Shown: positions 28,459 through 37,787, counted from the stretch's first letter. The stretch is 64,000 nt of DNA from Kordiimonas laminariae (GCF_023008165.1 NZ_JAKQZA010000010.1:54553-118552); one strand, 5' to 3'. Numbers and translations: made by a program. Notes: generated from the sequence alone by a model not told the origin.

Positions 28459-29246
28459 ACTTCGTCCCAAAGCGCATCCATTTCTTCGAGGGTAGAGGTT
28501 TCTGGCGATTTACCGATCTCCGTTAGTTTTTTTTCTACATTACGGAATCTGCGATCGAACTTAGCGTTGGCTGATCTCAGGCACTCCTCTGGATCGAGTT
28601 TGAAATGTCGGGCTAAGTTACTAATAACAAATAATAAATCACCAAATTCTTCTTTAACCTTATCTTCCGGGCCACCATTTTGAACTTCGTATAAAAGTTC
28701 GTTGCATTCTTCTTGTATTTTATCAATCACTTGTCCGGTCTCAGGCCAATCAAAGCCTACACGGGCAGCTCGATTCTGTAATTTCAAGGCGCGTTGCAGT
28801 GATGGGAGGCTTAATGAGACACCATCAAGTGCTGATGGCGTATGTCCTGTTTCCTGGGCTTTTCGTTTGCGTTCAGCAGCCTTATGTTCTTCCCAAGCTT
28901 TCGTTTGCGCATCAGCATCTTCAACTGTGCCGTCACCAAAGACATGAGGATGTCTGCGAACCATCTTCTCGCTAACATTTTGTACTACATCTTCAAAGGT
29001 GAAAAGCTCTGCCTCTGAAGCCATTTGTGTGTGAAATACTGTTTGAAACAAGAGATCACCTAGCTCATCTTTCAGCGCAGGCATATCATTGTTTCTTATA
29101 GCTTCATCAACTTCATATGCTTCTTCGATGGTGTAGGGTGCAATGGTTTGGAAATTTTGTTCTATATCCCAAGGGCAACCGTGCTCTCTGTCCCTTAATT
29201 TTGCCATGATATCCAGCAAATCATTCATGGTATATTTTTCTGACAT
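28431..29246 (-). CDS. mazG: Nucleoside triphosphate pyrophosphohydrolase MazG
   Basis: House-cleaning enzyme that hydrolyses (d)NTPs to monophosphates and PPi. The 271 residues hold two MazG domains: N-terminal (CPWDIEQNFQTIAPYTIEEAYEVDEAI, with the metal-binding EExxE and KDELGDLLFQTVFH) and C-terminal (KIQEECNELLYEV, KEEFGDLLFVISNLARH). ATG 29246 is chosen for AGGCG five bases upstream; a TTG at 29258 is possible. It converges on hflX and overlaps its last four bases. Confidence 0.95.
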   Translation of the reverse strand: MSEKYTMNDLLDIMAKLRDREHGCPWDIEQNFQTIAPYTIEEAYEVDEAIRNNDMPALKDELGDLLFQTVFHTQMASEAELFTFEDVVQNVSEKMVRRHPHVFGDGTVEDADAQTKAWEEHKAAERKRKAQETGHTPSALDGVSLSLPSLQRALKLQNRAARVGFDWPETGQVIDKIQEECNELLYEVQNGGPEDKVKEEFGDLLFVISNLARHFKLDPEECLRSANAKFDRRFRNVEKKLTEIGKSPETSTLEEMDALWDEVKKEERRAD

Positions 29247-29307
29247 AATCGCCTGCAATTATCTGATTGACTTTAAAGGCCTAACTTGGCTTTTAAAGGT
29301 AAGGTCA

Positions 29308-30276
29308 ATGAAAAGAGAATTACTCATGCATAAATTACTATCAACTTTGTTGCTATATGTTTTCGCGAGTATCGCAGTATTTGCAGAAGACGTTCCAGCG
29401 CCAGTCGATGAAAATGCTCGCTACTATATCGAAATACCTAAAGGAGGCCTGTTGGATTTCTTTAAATATACACCAATGCGAGTTCCTATGGTTAGTCATC
29501 ACCGTGGAGGGCCTGTGCCTGGGTATCCGGAAAATGCAATTGAGACCATGGATCATGCTCTTAAATATGGCCCGGGTTTGATGGAAGTTGATGTAGCGCA
29601 GTTGAAAGATGGTACGCTTATTTTAATGCACGACTATACTGTAGATCGCACCACAACAGGAACTGGTAAATTTAAAGATATAACATGGGATTATGTTAAA
29701 AAATTAAAGTTAAAGGACAATGACGGCACGGTCACCGAATATGGGGTGCCCTTGCTAAGAGATGTGCTTAAATGGGCAAAGGCCAGAGCAATATTAACGC
29801 TAGATATTAAGCGGGGCACCGATTTTAAAAAGGTTGTTGAATTGGTTCAAGAAACCGGTGCTGAAGATTATACTGCTGCAATTGCCTACACACTTAAGCA
29901 AGCCGTAGCCTTCAACCAAATGGCGCCTGATATGCCGATTACTGTTGGGATGATGGATGCCGATGATATAGCTGCCGTTGAAGAAAGTGGCATACCGTCC
30001 GATAGAGTTATTGCGTGGACAGGTACACGCGAGAAGTCTGCAGAGTTTTACCGGGAAATACACGGTAAAGGTTGGCGAGTGATTATGGGAACTCTCGGTC
30101 GGCCTGATCGCTCTATTGATGGCCAAATCGCAGTCAATGACAATGATCAGCGTTATCTGGAAATATTCCAGAAGGGTGCTGATGTAATTGCGACTGATCG
30201 ATTTTGGGCTGTGAAGAAACAAATTCAAAATCCTAACTTCTTTTTCTTTGTAAAGAAGCAAATCACAGCCAGATAA
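29308..30276 (+). CDS. Exported glycerophosphodiester phosphodiesterase
   Basis: A 322-residue GDPD-family enzyme with a signal peptide (LLMHKLLSTLLLYVFASIAVFA), hence probably periplasmic; it would release glycerol 3-phosphate from phospholipid head groups. The TIM-barrel active site shows SHHRGGPVPGYPENAIETM (His, Arg and Glu), MEVDVAQLKDGTLILMHDYTVDRTTTGTG (Glu/Asp metal ligands and second His), and a late GADVIATDRFWAV. AAGGT precedes the ATG at 29308; another ATG lies at 29326. Divergent from mazG. Confidence 0.9.
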   Translation: MKRELLMHKLLSTLLLYVFASIAVFAEDVPAPVDENARYYIEIPKGGLLDFFKYTPMRVPMVSHHRGGPVPGYPENAIETMDHALKYGPGLMEVDVAQLKDGTLILMHDYTVDRTTTGTGKFKDITWDYVKKLKLKDNDGTVTEYGVPLLRDVLKWAKARAILTLDIKRGTDFKKVVELVQETGAEDYTAAIAYTLKQAVAFNQMAPDMPITVGMMDADDIAAVEESGIPSDRVIAWTGTREKSAEFYREIHGKGWRVIMGTLGRPDRSIDGQIAVNDNDQRYLEIFQKGADVIATDRFWAVKKQIQNPNFFFFVKKQITAR

Positions 30277-30583
30277 ATTGAGTGGTTGGGATTAAAATTT
30301 AAGAGAAATTTTAGCCAGTTCTGCACAAGCAGGCTGGCTTATTTTATCAATGAGTTCCATGATTTACTTACAAAATACAAACTGTGTTTGCTGTTTTGTG
30401 TGAGGTTTTCTGCGGGTTTTCTTGAGGGAATGTTTGCTTCTCCGCATAAACTAAGGTATGCAGGAATCTTGCTGCTAATGACTTTTGCTGCTTGTTGGGA
30501 AGAGGGATCAAGCATTGGAAGAGTTTCGCAGCCTGTAAAACTCGGTTTAGCCGAAAATGTGTTTCCATAGGGGGGAAGGACAG
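30277..30583 (+). other. Intergenic stretch with a possible small lipoprotein frame
   Basis: About 300 bases without an established gene. A plus-strand frame open from 30286 to 30570 ends in YAGILLLMTFAACWEEGSS, which resembles a short lipoprotein signal with a loose lipobox (FAAC). No good ribosome site supports any start; GAGGGA abuts the ATG at 30430. It may be a real 46-residue lipoprotein or chance. Confidence 0.25.
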
Positions 30584-31450
30584 ATGAAGGCCAGTAATAT
30601 TACGGCTACAGTAAAAAACCGTGCGGAAAAGACCATTTCTGTACAAAATGAGACAAAGGGTGATTTTACCGCAATCGTACTTGCTGGAAGCAGGGGAGAT
30701 TGCCCAGTTGCCTCAGTGTTTGGTGAACAGTATAAAGCACTTGTGCCTATATGTGGTAAGCCAATGATTTCTCGTGTTGTGGAAGCTCTTGCAGATTCCA
30801 GGTCCGTAAAAAAAGTGATTATCGTTTTTGATTGTGAAACATCGCTATATTCTACGTGTCCTGAATTTCATGCTGATAACACGGAAATTGAGATTTCAGT
30901 TGTGTCATGCGGCACTTCCATTTGTGATAGCGTTCGAAAAGCTATAGATAGCACAAAGACAGAATGGCCATATCTCGTAACAACAGCAGATCACGCTTTG
31001 CTTACATCTGAGATTGTTGACCGTTTCTGCGATGGCGCCAGTTACAATTGTGATTTAGCAGTTGGACTCGTTGAAAAGAAATATTTAGATGCGCAGCATC
31101 CGAATTCAAAGCGTACATACCTGCCATTCAAAGAAACTAAGCTATCTGGGGCTAATCTATTTGCTTTCGTTAACCCAAACGCAGAATCAGCACTTAGTTT
31201 TTGGAAAACGATAGAAAAGCAGCGAAAGAAGCCATGGAAATTATTCGCTGCATTTGGTTGGAAGAATGTTGTCGGCCTTGTGATGAAACGTTTTACCGTT
31301 GATGAAGCGTTCATGCGTGCGTCTGGCACACTTGGCGTGCAGGTGAAGGCGGTTAGGTTACCTAATGCTGAAGCTGCTATTGATGTAGATTCACCTAAAG
31401 ATTACGCGCAGGTATCAGAAATTTTACAAAGCCGTTCTTTAGCTATCTAA
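30584..31450 (+). CDS. MobA-like nucleotidyltransferase
   Basis: A 288-residue protein of the NTP-transferase fold. It begins with the nucleotide loop TAIVLAGSRGDCPVASVFGEQYKALVPICGKPMISRVVEAL, and the metal-binding Asp is seen in VTTADHALLT. Relatives join NTPs to sugar or alcohol phosphates or to molybdopterin; the substrate cannot be read from the sequence. The first 30 residues are an unusual polar extension before the fold begins. GGGGAAGGA upstream selects ATG 30584. It stands alone and ends at a strong terminator. Confidence 0.82.
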   Translation: MKASNITATVKNRAEKTISVQNETKGDFTAIVLAGSRGDCPVASVFGEQYKALVPICGKPMISRVVEALADSRSVKKVIIVFDCETSLYSTCPEFHADNTEIEISVVSCGTSICDSVRKAIDSTKTEWPYLVTTADHALLTSEIVDRFCDGASYNCDLAVGLVEKKYLDAQHPNSKRTYLPFKETKLSGANLFAFVNPNAESALSFWKTIEKQRKKPWKLFAAFGWKNVVGLVMKRFTVDEAFMRASGTLGVQVKAVRLPNAEAAIDVDSPKDYAQVSEILQSRSLAI

Positions 31451-31481
31451 CGCTAATCAAATCTACTTTTTCGAAAATAAT

Positions 31482-31514
31482 ACCACGTAAGGTGATGAAT
31501 CTTACGTGGTTTTT
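31482..31514. terminator. Terminator after the NTP-transferase gene
   Basis: ACCACGTAAG (31482-31491) pairs perfectly with CTTACGTGGT (31501-31510), with a nine-base loop and then TTTT. Confidence 0.88.
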
Positions 31515-31611
31515 CTCTTTTGATCACATATAGTTTAGATTGGTTTTAATACAAAAAGAACGAATAAGGTTTTATACAGTCCAGATCAAATCTGTAATGA
31601 AGGGGCTGTTG

Positions 31612-33402
31612 ATGAACTTCATAAAGAACGCAAAAATTAATACGAGGCTGTTTTGGGGATTCGGTATTCTAATCGTCCTGATGGTCTCATTAACCGTGGT
31701 TGGTAGTAATGATGTAAGCAGGGTGAATAATATGCTTACCATTATTAATGACGTAAACAGTGTTAAACAGCGGTACGCAATTAACTTCCGGGGAAGCGTA
31801 CATGACAGAGCTATTGCACTCCGTGATGTTACACTTTTAACTGACCTCGATGAGCTTAATGAAACTCTCAATGAAATTGAAAAACTTACCGAGGACTACA
31901 GTGTATCTGCGGTCGCAATGGATAGATTATTCAGAGAACGTGATGACATCACTTCTGATGAACGAGCTATTCTAGCAAGAATCAAAGATATTGAAGAGAA
32001 AACACTTCCAATCATTGATAGTGTTTTGAAAGCCAGAGATGCTGGGGAAATTGATGAAGCCAACAGCATGGTAGTTTATGAAGCCCGTCCAGCTTTTGTC
32101 ACCTGGTTGCAAATCATTAATGAGTTCATTGATCTTCAGGAAGAAAAGAACAAAGTCGTTACAGACCAGGCAAGAGGTGTTACAGAGAGTTTTCAGCTAC
32201 AGATGACGTTGCTCACACTTGCTGCTGTTGTGTTTGGTGTGCTGGTTGCTGGTTGGACAATTGTAAGCATACGGCCTCTTAAAAACCTAACGGATAGTAT
32301 CCTTCAGCTCTCTGAGGGTAATTTGGATGTAACTATTCCAGATTCTAAATCAGGTGATGAGGTTGGCATGATTACTGGTGCAACGAAGGTGTTCCAGGAA
32401 AATGCAATCGCCGCGGAGAAGCTTCGTAAGCAAGCTGAGCTTCAGGAAGAGCAAGAGCGTGAACGTGAACGTGAACGTCAAGACCGGGAAGCTACCGCAA
32501 AAGAAGAACGACGCCTGACGAAAGAGCGAGAAGAAGAAGAGGCTCGCCAACAACGCCGTTCGGCAATGCTTGCACTAGCTGACAGTTTTGAAGGATCAGT
32601 TATGAAACTGGTTGAAGAAGTTGCTCTTTCCGCAAAGGAAATGGAAGCTTCCGCCAATTCAATGACATCTTCTGTAGAACTTTCGACGAGTATTTCATCT
32701 GAAGTACTTCAGGCATCTAATGAGGCAAACAATAGTGCACAAGGTGTTGCTAGTGCGGCTAGTGAACTTTCTTCTAGCGTAAGGGAAATTACTCAGCAGA
32801 CGAACCAATCATCATCAGGGGCTGGTGAAGCTGTTAATATGACTGAAATGGCTGGAAGTGATGTTACGAACCTTGAGCAAGCAGCTCAAAAAATTGGTGA
32901 TGTTATCAAGTTAATTAATGATATTGCCGAGCAGACCAATCTTCTCGCCCTTAATGCAACAATTGAAGCAGCGAGAGCAGGGGATGCCGGTAAAGGCTTC
33001 GCGGTTGTAGCCAGCGAAGTGAAATCACTTGCAAACCAAACCGCCACAGCAACTCAAGAAATCAGTACGCAGGTTTCTGAAATGCAGAATGCTACTGGTA
33101 AAGCTGTTAAAGCGATTGGGCAGATCCAGTCAAAAATACGAGGTATTGGTGATACAGCTATTTCAATTGCGAGTGCGGTTGAAGAGCAGGATGCTTCTAC
33201 GCAGGAAATCGCCAGAAACATCAACGAAGTATCCGCTGTTACTTCAAATGTTACTGAGAAGATTTCAGAAGTAAGAATGAGTGCGGAAGATACAGGAAAT
33301 AGTGCTCAGATGGTGCTGCAGGCAGCGCAGAGCCTTTCTGTTAAATCAGAAGAAGTGCGTGAAAATGTACAGAACTTCCTTAGCTCTATTCGTTCAGAAT
33401 AA
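31612..33402 (+). CDS. Methyl-accepting chemotaxis protein
   Basis: A 596-residue membrane chemoreceptor. Order: TM1 ([19 protein letters not shown], about 13-31), a periplasmic four-helix sensor (to about 185), TM2 ([20 protein letters not shown]), HAMP ([23 protein letters not shown]), a charged coiled coil rich in Arg/Glu (about 260-320), and the signalling domain with the hairpin [23 protein letters not shown]. The ligand is unknown. No C-terminal pentapeptide tether is seen. AAGGGG six bases before ATG 31612 decides the start; frames upstream lack support. No che genes lie nearby. Confidence 0.95.
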   Translation: MNFIKNAKINTRLFWGFGILIVLMVSLTVVGSNDVSRVNNMLTIINDVNSVKQRYAINFRGSVHDRAIALRDVTLLTDLDELNETLNEIEKLTEDYSVSAVAMDRLFRERDDITSDERAILARIKDIEEKTLPIIDSVLKARDAGEIDEANSMVVYEARPAFVTWLQIINEFIDLQEEKNKVVTDQARGVTESFQLQMTLLTLAAVVFGVLVAGWTIVSIRPLKNLTDSILQLSEGNLDVTIPDSKSGDEVGMITGATKVFQENAIAAEKLRKQAELQEEQERERERERQDREATAKEERRLTKEREEEEARQQRRSAMLALADSFEGSVMKLVEEVALSAKEMEASANSMTSSVELSTSISSEVLQASNEANNSAQGVASAASELSSSVREITQQTNQSSSGAGEAVNMTEMAGSDVTNLEQAAQKIGDVIKLINDIAEQTNLLALNATIEAARAGDAGKGFAVVASEVKSLANQTATATQEISTQVSEMQNATGKAVKAIGQIQSKIRGIGDTAISIASAVEEQDASTQEIARNINEVSAVTSNVTEKISEVRMSAEDTGNSAQMVLQAAQSLSVKSEEVRENVQNFLSSIRSE

Positions 33403-33418
33403 TTGAGATTAAAAAACG

Positions 33419-33448
33419 AAAAAGCCCTGCATTTGGTGGGGCTTTTTT
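33419..33448. terminator. Terminator after the chemoreceptor gene
   Basis: AAAAAGCCC (33419-33427) pairs with GGGCTTTTT (33439-33447), followed by T residues, 17 bases after the stop. Confidence 0.88.
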
Positions 33449-33590
33449 ATGAGCACTTTATGCCAGTAGATAAGCTCTGGTCGAAGCCCGTGATCACAGT
33501 TTGTCCACTAGAATATATCAACACGTCTTATAGTGCTTTATTTTGTCATAATTTCTCTTAGATATGTACTTGATTAGTTTGGAGAATAAT

Positions 33591-34046
33591 ATGTTTGATA
33601 AAATTTCCCAGGTTTTAGGGCTCAAGCCAGATACAGCTTCAAAAGAGGTTTCTGAACTTCATTTGGCCACAGCAGCTTTAATGGTAAGCGTGTCTAAAAG
33701 CGATGAAAATTACACTGACGAAGAACGGGAAGTTTTAATCAAAAATTTGCAGAATCATTTCTCATTGAGCAAAGACAGTGCCGTTCATATCGCCGACTTA
33801 GCTCTGGAAGATGAAAATGACGCGCCTAGCCTATACCAATTTACCAGAGCTGTGAGTAAAGAACTTGATAATGAGGAAAGACAGGAAATTATCAGACTTC
33901 TTTGGCAAGTAGCTTTTGCGGATGGGCATCTTGATAACTTTGAATTAAACATTATTGCTAAAATTGGTGGATTACTTGGGGTTTCCGCCCAAGATCGAAT
34001 ACGAATTAAGCATGAAGTTGAACAGATAACGCCTTGCTCTCAATGA
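33591..34046 (+). CDS. TerB-like protein
   Basis: A 151-residue all-helical protein resembling the TerB superfamily, with the acidic metal-binding segments SKSDENYTDEEREVL (about 35-50) and AFADGHLDNFELNIIAKIGGLLGVS (about 113-137). TerB proteins are associated with membrane-linked stress responses; tellurite resistance itself should not be assumed, as no other ter genes are present. GGAG seven bases upstream picks ATG 33591. The next gene begins 65 bases later, so the two may form a unit. Confidence 0.78.
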   Translation: MFDKISQVLGLKPDTASKEVSELHLATAALMVSVSKSDENYTDEEREVLIKNLQNHFSLSKDSAVHIADLALEDENDAPSLYQFTRAVSKELDNEERQEIIRLLWQVAFADGHLDNFELNIIAKIGGLLGVSAQDRIRIKHEVEQITPCSQ

Positions 34047-34111
34047 TTTGTTTATACCTTGTCATCTAATATATTAGGATGCTGCTAAAGTTTTCAGTTA
34101 AAGGTCGGCAA

Positions 34112-34888
34112 ATGGAAAATAATGGTGAGGAACAGCTCTTTAAAGCGGGCGAAACCATCTATGAAGAGGGTGCAGAAAGTGACTGCGCTTATCTTATCCT
34201 TGAAGGTAAAATTGATATATTGCGATCAAAGGATGGTGCCTTTTACGAATTAGGTACCCTTGAAGCAGGGTCGTTGTTTGGTGAAGCGGGAGTGCTTCAA
34301 AATGATGTTCGCTCCACTACTGTTAGAGCACATACGGACGCAAGATTGCTAATTATTCCGGGTGAGACCTTCCGGCGTACTTTCTCAGATCCGCTGGCTA
34401 AGCATGTTGTAACAGCGATGGCTAAACGGCTTAGAGATAGGTATGTACCTGAACGTGAATTGATACAAAACTCCGAGATTAAAGCCGTTTATAAGAAGAA
34501 GCCTAAAACAGCCATGCAAACGGGTGACCCTGTTGTAGAAGGTGTGACACCGTTAGTTTTGGAAAAACTGGTTGCGCCAGTTCGCATACTAAACTTCCCG
34601 TTTTTTATCGGAAACTCTAGAGCACCGGGAGAAATGGCAAGAGAGTCCGCTCAAAGCCTGATGTTTCCATTACCCAGTGCGCCAGACCTCGAACCTCAAC
34701 ATTTTGAGTTTGTGAAACATGGTAAGGAAGTTTGGGTTCGCGATCTAGGAACAAAACACGGCACCGTAGTTAATGGTGAAATTGCCAGCAAATTTGGTAA
34801 ACAAGTAGAGATTAAACTTACGCCTGGGGAAAATATTGTTGGTACAGGTGGTATGAACAGTAAAGTGACGTTTCTAATTACCCTCTAA
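34112..34888 (+). CDS. Cyclic-nucleotide-binding domain protein with C-terminal FHA-like domain
   Basis: A 258-residue soluble protein. The N-terminal half (about 5-125) is a CRP-type cNMP-binding fold (EEQLFKAGETIYEEGAESDCAYLILEGKIDIL; GSLFGEAGVLQNDVRSTTVRA is the ligand cassette). No helix-turn-helix follows, so it is not a transcription factor. The C-terminal half (about 155-258) looks like an FHA phosphothreonine-binding domain (ILNFPFFIGNS, EVWVRDLGTKHGTVVNGE). This combination suggests a signalling adaptor reading a nucleotide and a phosphoprotein. ATG 34112 has an AAAGG site upstream; 34079 lacks one. Confidence 0.78.
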   Translation: MENNGEEQLFKAGETIYEEGAESDCAYLILEGKIDILRSKDGAFYELGTLEAGSLFGEAGVLQNDVRSTTVRAHTDARLLIIPGETFRRTFSDPLAKHVVTAMAKRLRDRYVPERELIQNSEIKAVYKKKPKTAMQTGDPVVEGVTPLVLEKLVAPVRILNFPFFIGNSRAPGEMARESAQSLMFPLPSAPDLEPQHFEFVKHGKEVWVRDLGTKHGTVVNGEIASKFGKQVEIKLTPGENIVGTGGMNSKVTFLITL

Positions 34889-34896
34889 CCCAATAT

Positions 34897-34928
34897 AAGC
34901 CGATCCATTTCATAATGGTCGGCTTTCT
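34897..34928. terminator. Bidirectional hairpin between convergent genes
   Basis: AAGCCGA then CCATT (34897-34909) pairs with AATGG then TCGGCTT (34914-34925) with one bulged T. It lies between the convergent cNMP/FHA and sensor-kinase genes and can stop transcription from either side. Confidence 0.75.
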
Positions 34929-34930
34929 AG

Positions 34931-36283
34931 TTAGAATGTAAGCGTAAAAACGCTGCCTCCATTTGCAGCATTTGAGTGTGATATAGAGCCGCGATGGGCG
35001 ATCATAATTTGTCTTGCTAAGGCAAGGCCAACGCCACTACCTGTCCGCTTGGTGGTATAAAAGGGTATAAATATTTTGGATGCTGTCTCTGCATCTATTC
35101 CGGTGCCATTATCTGCGAGTTCTATAACGATACTATTCCTTGAATTGATATAGGCTTTCAAACTGATATGACCTTTTTTTCTCCCGGCAACTGCATGTTC
35201 GGAGTTCTGCACCATATTAAGCAATGTTTGTTCAATCATTTTCCGGTCTGCAAATAATTCAAGATTTTGCTGACTAACGTGAGATTCAAACCAGATATCT
35301 TTATTGTTCCAAGATTGAACTGCGAGTTTCTCAATAGACTGGAATAATCCTGTTACAGAGAACTTGGTTTTCTGTGGTGGGGGTAAGCGGGTAAGCTGTC
35401 TGTAGCTGCCAACGAATTCTGTTAGTCCTTCGGATCGCCTCGCAACCGTTTGTACAGCATCTCCAATATCTGTTAGGCTTTCTGTAAATTCATTCGGTAA
35501 TCCAGGTTTTCTTTTGAGGTCTTCCATCAAATCATTGGCGGTATTAGCGAGAGACGCCATGGGAGTAATGGAGTTCATAATCTCGTGGGTCAGGACGCGG
35601 ACTAAATCCTGCCAGGCTTGTAATTGAGCTGTTTCAAGTTCATTCTGAATATTCTGAAGGCTTAGAAGACGTTCGCTGTTGCCTCCAATTATGATTTTGG
35701 TAGCGGCAATCATAAAATGCTGATCTGTCCCGTCTATATTGAAACGAATGAGCTTTTTCTGCCCCGTTTTTAAAGATAATATTTCCGTATAAAAATCCTG
35801 CCCAAACTGTTTGAGATCGGAAATGCTTGATAGATGGATATTCCTGAAAAGCTTCCTCGCGGCATGGTTCCAAAATGTCACTCTATCACTTTCATGGAGC
35901 GAAATTAGAGGGAAGGGAACATGTTCAATGAGAGCTTTATGATGTTTAAGTATTGTCTCTTGATTTGATTGTAACTCCTTAAATTTGTTGAGTATTATGG
36001 AAAATGACTTTGTTAGATCATCAAAGCCACCTCGATATCCCTTTAAATCGAAACGTTGGTTGAAATCTTGATGATGTATCGCTGTTAGGAAACGAGCGAG
36101 TTCACGGTTTGTAAGGGTAATAAGGTGCCAGAGATTATATGTAAGCCCTATTGATATGAACAGTAACAGGAGGGTCGTCGCGTGATAGCCTGGGGTGTGA
36201 ATTAGAAAAGCGAATACAGAGAAAGAAATAAAAACAAGCGTTAATCTTATGCCAAGATGTATGGTGAAATTACTATAGGCCAT
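34931..36283 (-). CDS. Membrane sensor histidine kinase of the exporter locus
   Basis: A 450-residue kinase with two N-terminal membrane spans (LGIRLTLVFISFSVFAFLIH and ATTLLLLFISIGLTYNLWHL) and almost no periplasmic loop, so it may sense within the membrane. A HAMP-like linker, a PAS-like segment (HVPFPLISLHESDRVTFWNHAARKLF), the His box (RVLTHEIMNSITPMASLANTAND) and the ATPase domain (LLNMVQNSEHAV, DNGTGID, TGSGVGLALARQIM) follow. AAGGA eight bases upstream supports ATG 36283, giving an 11-base overlap with the response-regulator gene, its obvious partner. Confidence 0.92.
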   Translation of the reverse strand: MAYSNFTIHLGIRLTLVFISFSVFAFLIHTPGYHATTLLLLFISIGLTYNLWHLITLTNRELARFLTAIHHQDFNQRFDLKGYRGGFDDLTKSFSIILNKFKELQSNQETILKHHKALIEHVPFPLISLHESDRVTFWNHAARKLFRNIHLSSISDLKQFGQDFYTEILSLKTGQKKLIRFNIDGTDQHFMIAATKIIIGGNSERLLSLQNIQNELETAQLQAWQDLVRVLTHEIMNSITPMASLANTANDLMEDLKRKPGLPNEFTESLTDIGDAVQTVARRSEGLTEFVGSYRQLTRLPPPQKTKFSVTGLFQSIEKLAVQSWNNKDIWFESHVSQQNLELFADRKMIEQTLLNMVQNSEHAVAGRKKGHISLKAYINSRNSIVIELADNGTGIDAETASKIFIPFYTTKRTGSGVGLALARQIMIAHRGSISHSNAANGGSVFTLTF

Positions 36284-37661
36284 GTTTTTCCATCCTTCTA
36301 TAGAGCGCCGCACGCGTAAGACCTAGCTCTTTCGCTGCATGGCTTATATTGTAGCGCTGTCTTTTCAAAGCTAGAGTAATTGCCTTCTTTTCCAATTCTT
36401 CGAGGTTTAGAGTTTCTGTCTGCTGATTATTTTCTACAGCATGCGCATGCTCAAAAGCTTGCCCTTCAGTACTCAATTGAAAGTCTGCTGCTTGAAACTC
36501 TGTACTATCGGAAAGAATAACAGCCCGTTCGATTGAATGCCGCAAAGCCCTAACATTTCCGGGCCAAGGCGCTGCTTTAATAGCTTTAATAGCTTTTTCT
36601 GAAAAAGACTTCGGCTGGAAGTTATATTTTTTCGCGTAAAAATCAGCATAAAAGGCTGCAATAGCAGGAATATCGCTTGGTCTTTCTCTTAAGGGTGGGA
36701 CAATAATTTCCACTGTATTTAGGCGAAACAGGAGGTCTTGCCGGAATTTTCTTTCGTCAAGAAGTTCCATCTTGGGAAGGTTTGTTGCTGCTATAACCCG
36801 AACATCTATATCTTTTTCTTTGGTGTCCCCAACTGGAGTAATCACACGTTTTTCCAGCGCAGTTAATAACTTTGCTTGAAGGTGCAATGGAACATTACCT
36901 ATTTCATCAAGAAAAATCGTGCCTCCATTTGCGGCTTCAAAAAAACCTATCTTGTTTTCGTTTGCGCCAGTGAAAGCGCCCTTTTTATGCCCGAAGAGCT
37001 CTGATTCAAATAAGTTCTCGGGGATTGTACCCATATCTACTGATATGAAAATCTTATGGTTTCTGAGTGAACTACTATGAATCTTCTGTGCGGTTAACTC
37101 CTTACCTGTACCGTTTTCCCCGAGAATTAGCACATTCGCGTCTGTAGGGGCCACGCGGTCGATAAGTGACAACATATTTTGAGTTGTTGCACTGTCACCC
37201 AATATGGGGCTGTCGCTTTTATTTTGGACGTTATTAAGGGTGGCATTCACTTGTTTCAGATGGCTGGTTTCATTGCGGCTTTTTTTTAGTTTTACGGCAG
37301 TTGATAGAGTTGCAATTACCTTTTGATTTTGCCAGGGCTTAGTGATGAAATCGGTGGCACCACGCTTCATCGCTTCAACTGCCATATCCACGTCGCCGTG
37401 TGCGGTTATTAATATAACCACTGCATCTGGGTCGATATTCAGTATTTTTTCCAAGCAATGAAAGCCCTGATTTCCATCTGATAAGCCCGGACTAAAATTC
37501 ATATCAAGAAGAATGGCATCAAAAGTTTGGCTGGCCAGCAACGTTGGTATCTGGCTTGGAACGTTAGTGGTAACTACTTTATCAAAATGTCTTTTCAACA
37601 GCAGTCTACCAGCTATCAGAATATCTTCATCATCATCAACAATTAGTATTTTACTGCTCAT
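36273..37661 (-). CDS. Sigma-54-dependent response regulator (NtrC family) of the exporter locus
   Basis: A 462-residue activator: receiver (Asp53 in ILLDMNFSPG), AAA+ domain with Walker A GENGTGKELTAQKIH, an intact GAFTGA loop (GHKKGAFTGANENK), Walker B GTIFLDEIGNVPL, and a Fis-type helix-turn-helix at the end (YNISHAAKELGLTRAALYRRMEKHGL). It is equipped to drive sigma-54 promoters. ATG 37661 (MSSKILIVDDDED) is the natural start; the frame runs further up into the regulatory region without homology. It is divergent from an adaptor/ABC operon whose promoter is of sigma-54 type. Confidence 0.94.
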   Translation of the reverse strand: MSSKILIVDDDEDILIAGRLLLKRHFDKVVTTNVPSQIPTLLASQTFDAILLDMNFSPGLSDGNQGFHCLEKILNIDPDAVVILITAHGDVDMAVEAMKRGATDFITKPWQNQKVIATLSTAVKLKKSRNETSHLKQVNATLNNVQNKSDSPILGDSATTQNMLSLIDRVAPTDANVLILGENGTGKELTAQKIHSSSLRNHKIFISVDMGTIPENLFESELFGHKKGAFTGANENKIGFFEAANGGTIFLDEIGNVPLHLQAKLLTALEKRVITPVGDTKEKDIDVRVIAATNLPKMELLDERKFRQDLLFRLNTVEIIVPPLRERPSDIPAIAAFYADFYAKKYNFQPKSFSEKAIKAIKAAPWPGNVRALRHSIERAVILSDSTEFQAADFQLSTEGQAFEHAHAVENNQQTETLNLEELEKKAITLALKRQRYNISHAAKELGLTRAALYRRMEKHGL

Positions 37662-37687
37662 AGCTGTTCCGCGTGTTTTTGAATTGA

Positions 37688-37703
37688 TGCCCGATATCGA
37701 ACA
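37688..37703. promoter_or_regulatory. Upstream activator site 1 of the exporter promoter
   Basis: TGCCCGATATCGAACA: the CGATATCG core with flanks TGC/ACA, one base short of the perfect dyad seen in site 2. Its centre is 22 bases from that of site 2, two helical turns. Confidence 0.65.
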
Positions 37704-37709
37704 TTTAAG

Positions 37710-37725
37710 TGTGCGATATCGAACA
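37710..37725. promoter_or_regulatory. Upstream activator site 2 of the exporter promoter
   Basis: TGTGCGATATCGAACA is a dyad of form TGT-N-CGATATCG-N-ACA, centred about 70 bases before the -24 element. Phasing and distance fit a dimer-binding enhancer for the divergent NtrC-family regulator. Confidence 0.65.
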
Positions 37726-37787
37726 GTTAAATATAGCTTTTTGCAAGGTAAAACTATAAAGCCCCTTAAAATCAATGAGTTAATTTC

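Noticed and set aside
32458..32480. GAACGT tandem repeat as a CRISPR-like or mobile repeat
   Set aside because: It is a short in-frame repeat encoding Arg-Glu in a coiled coil, with no spacers.
33591..34046. Tellurite resistance operon
   Set aside because: Only one TerB-like gene is present; no terC, terD, terE or terZ partners are seen.
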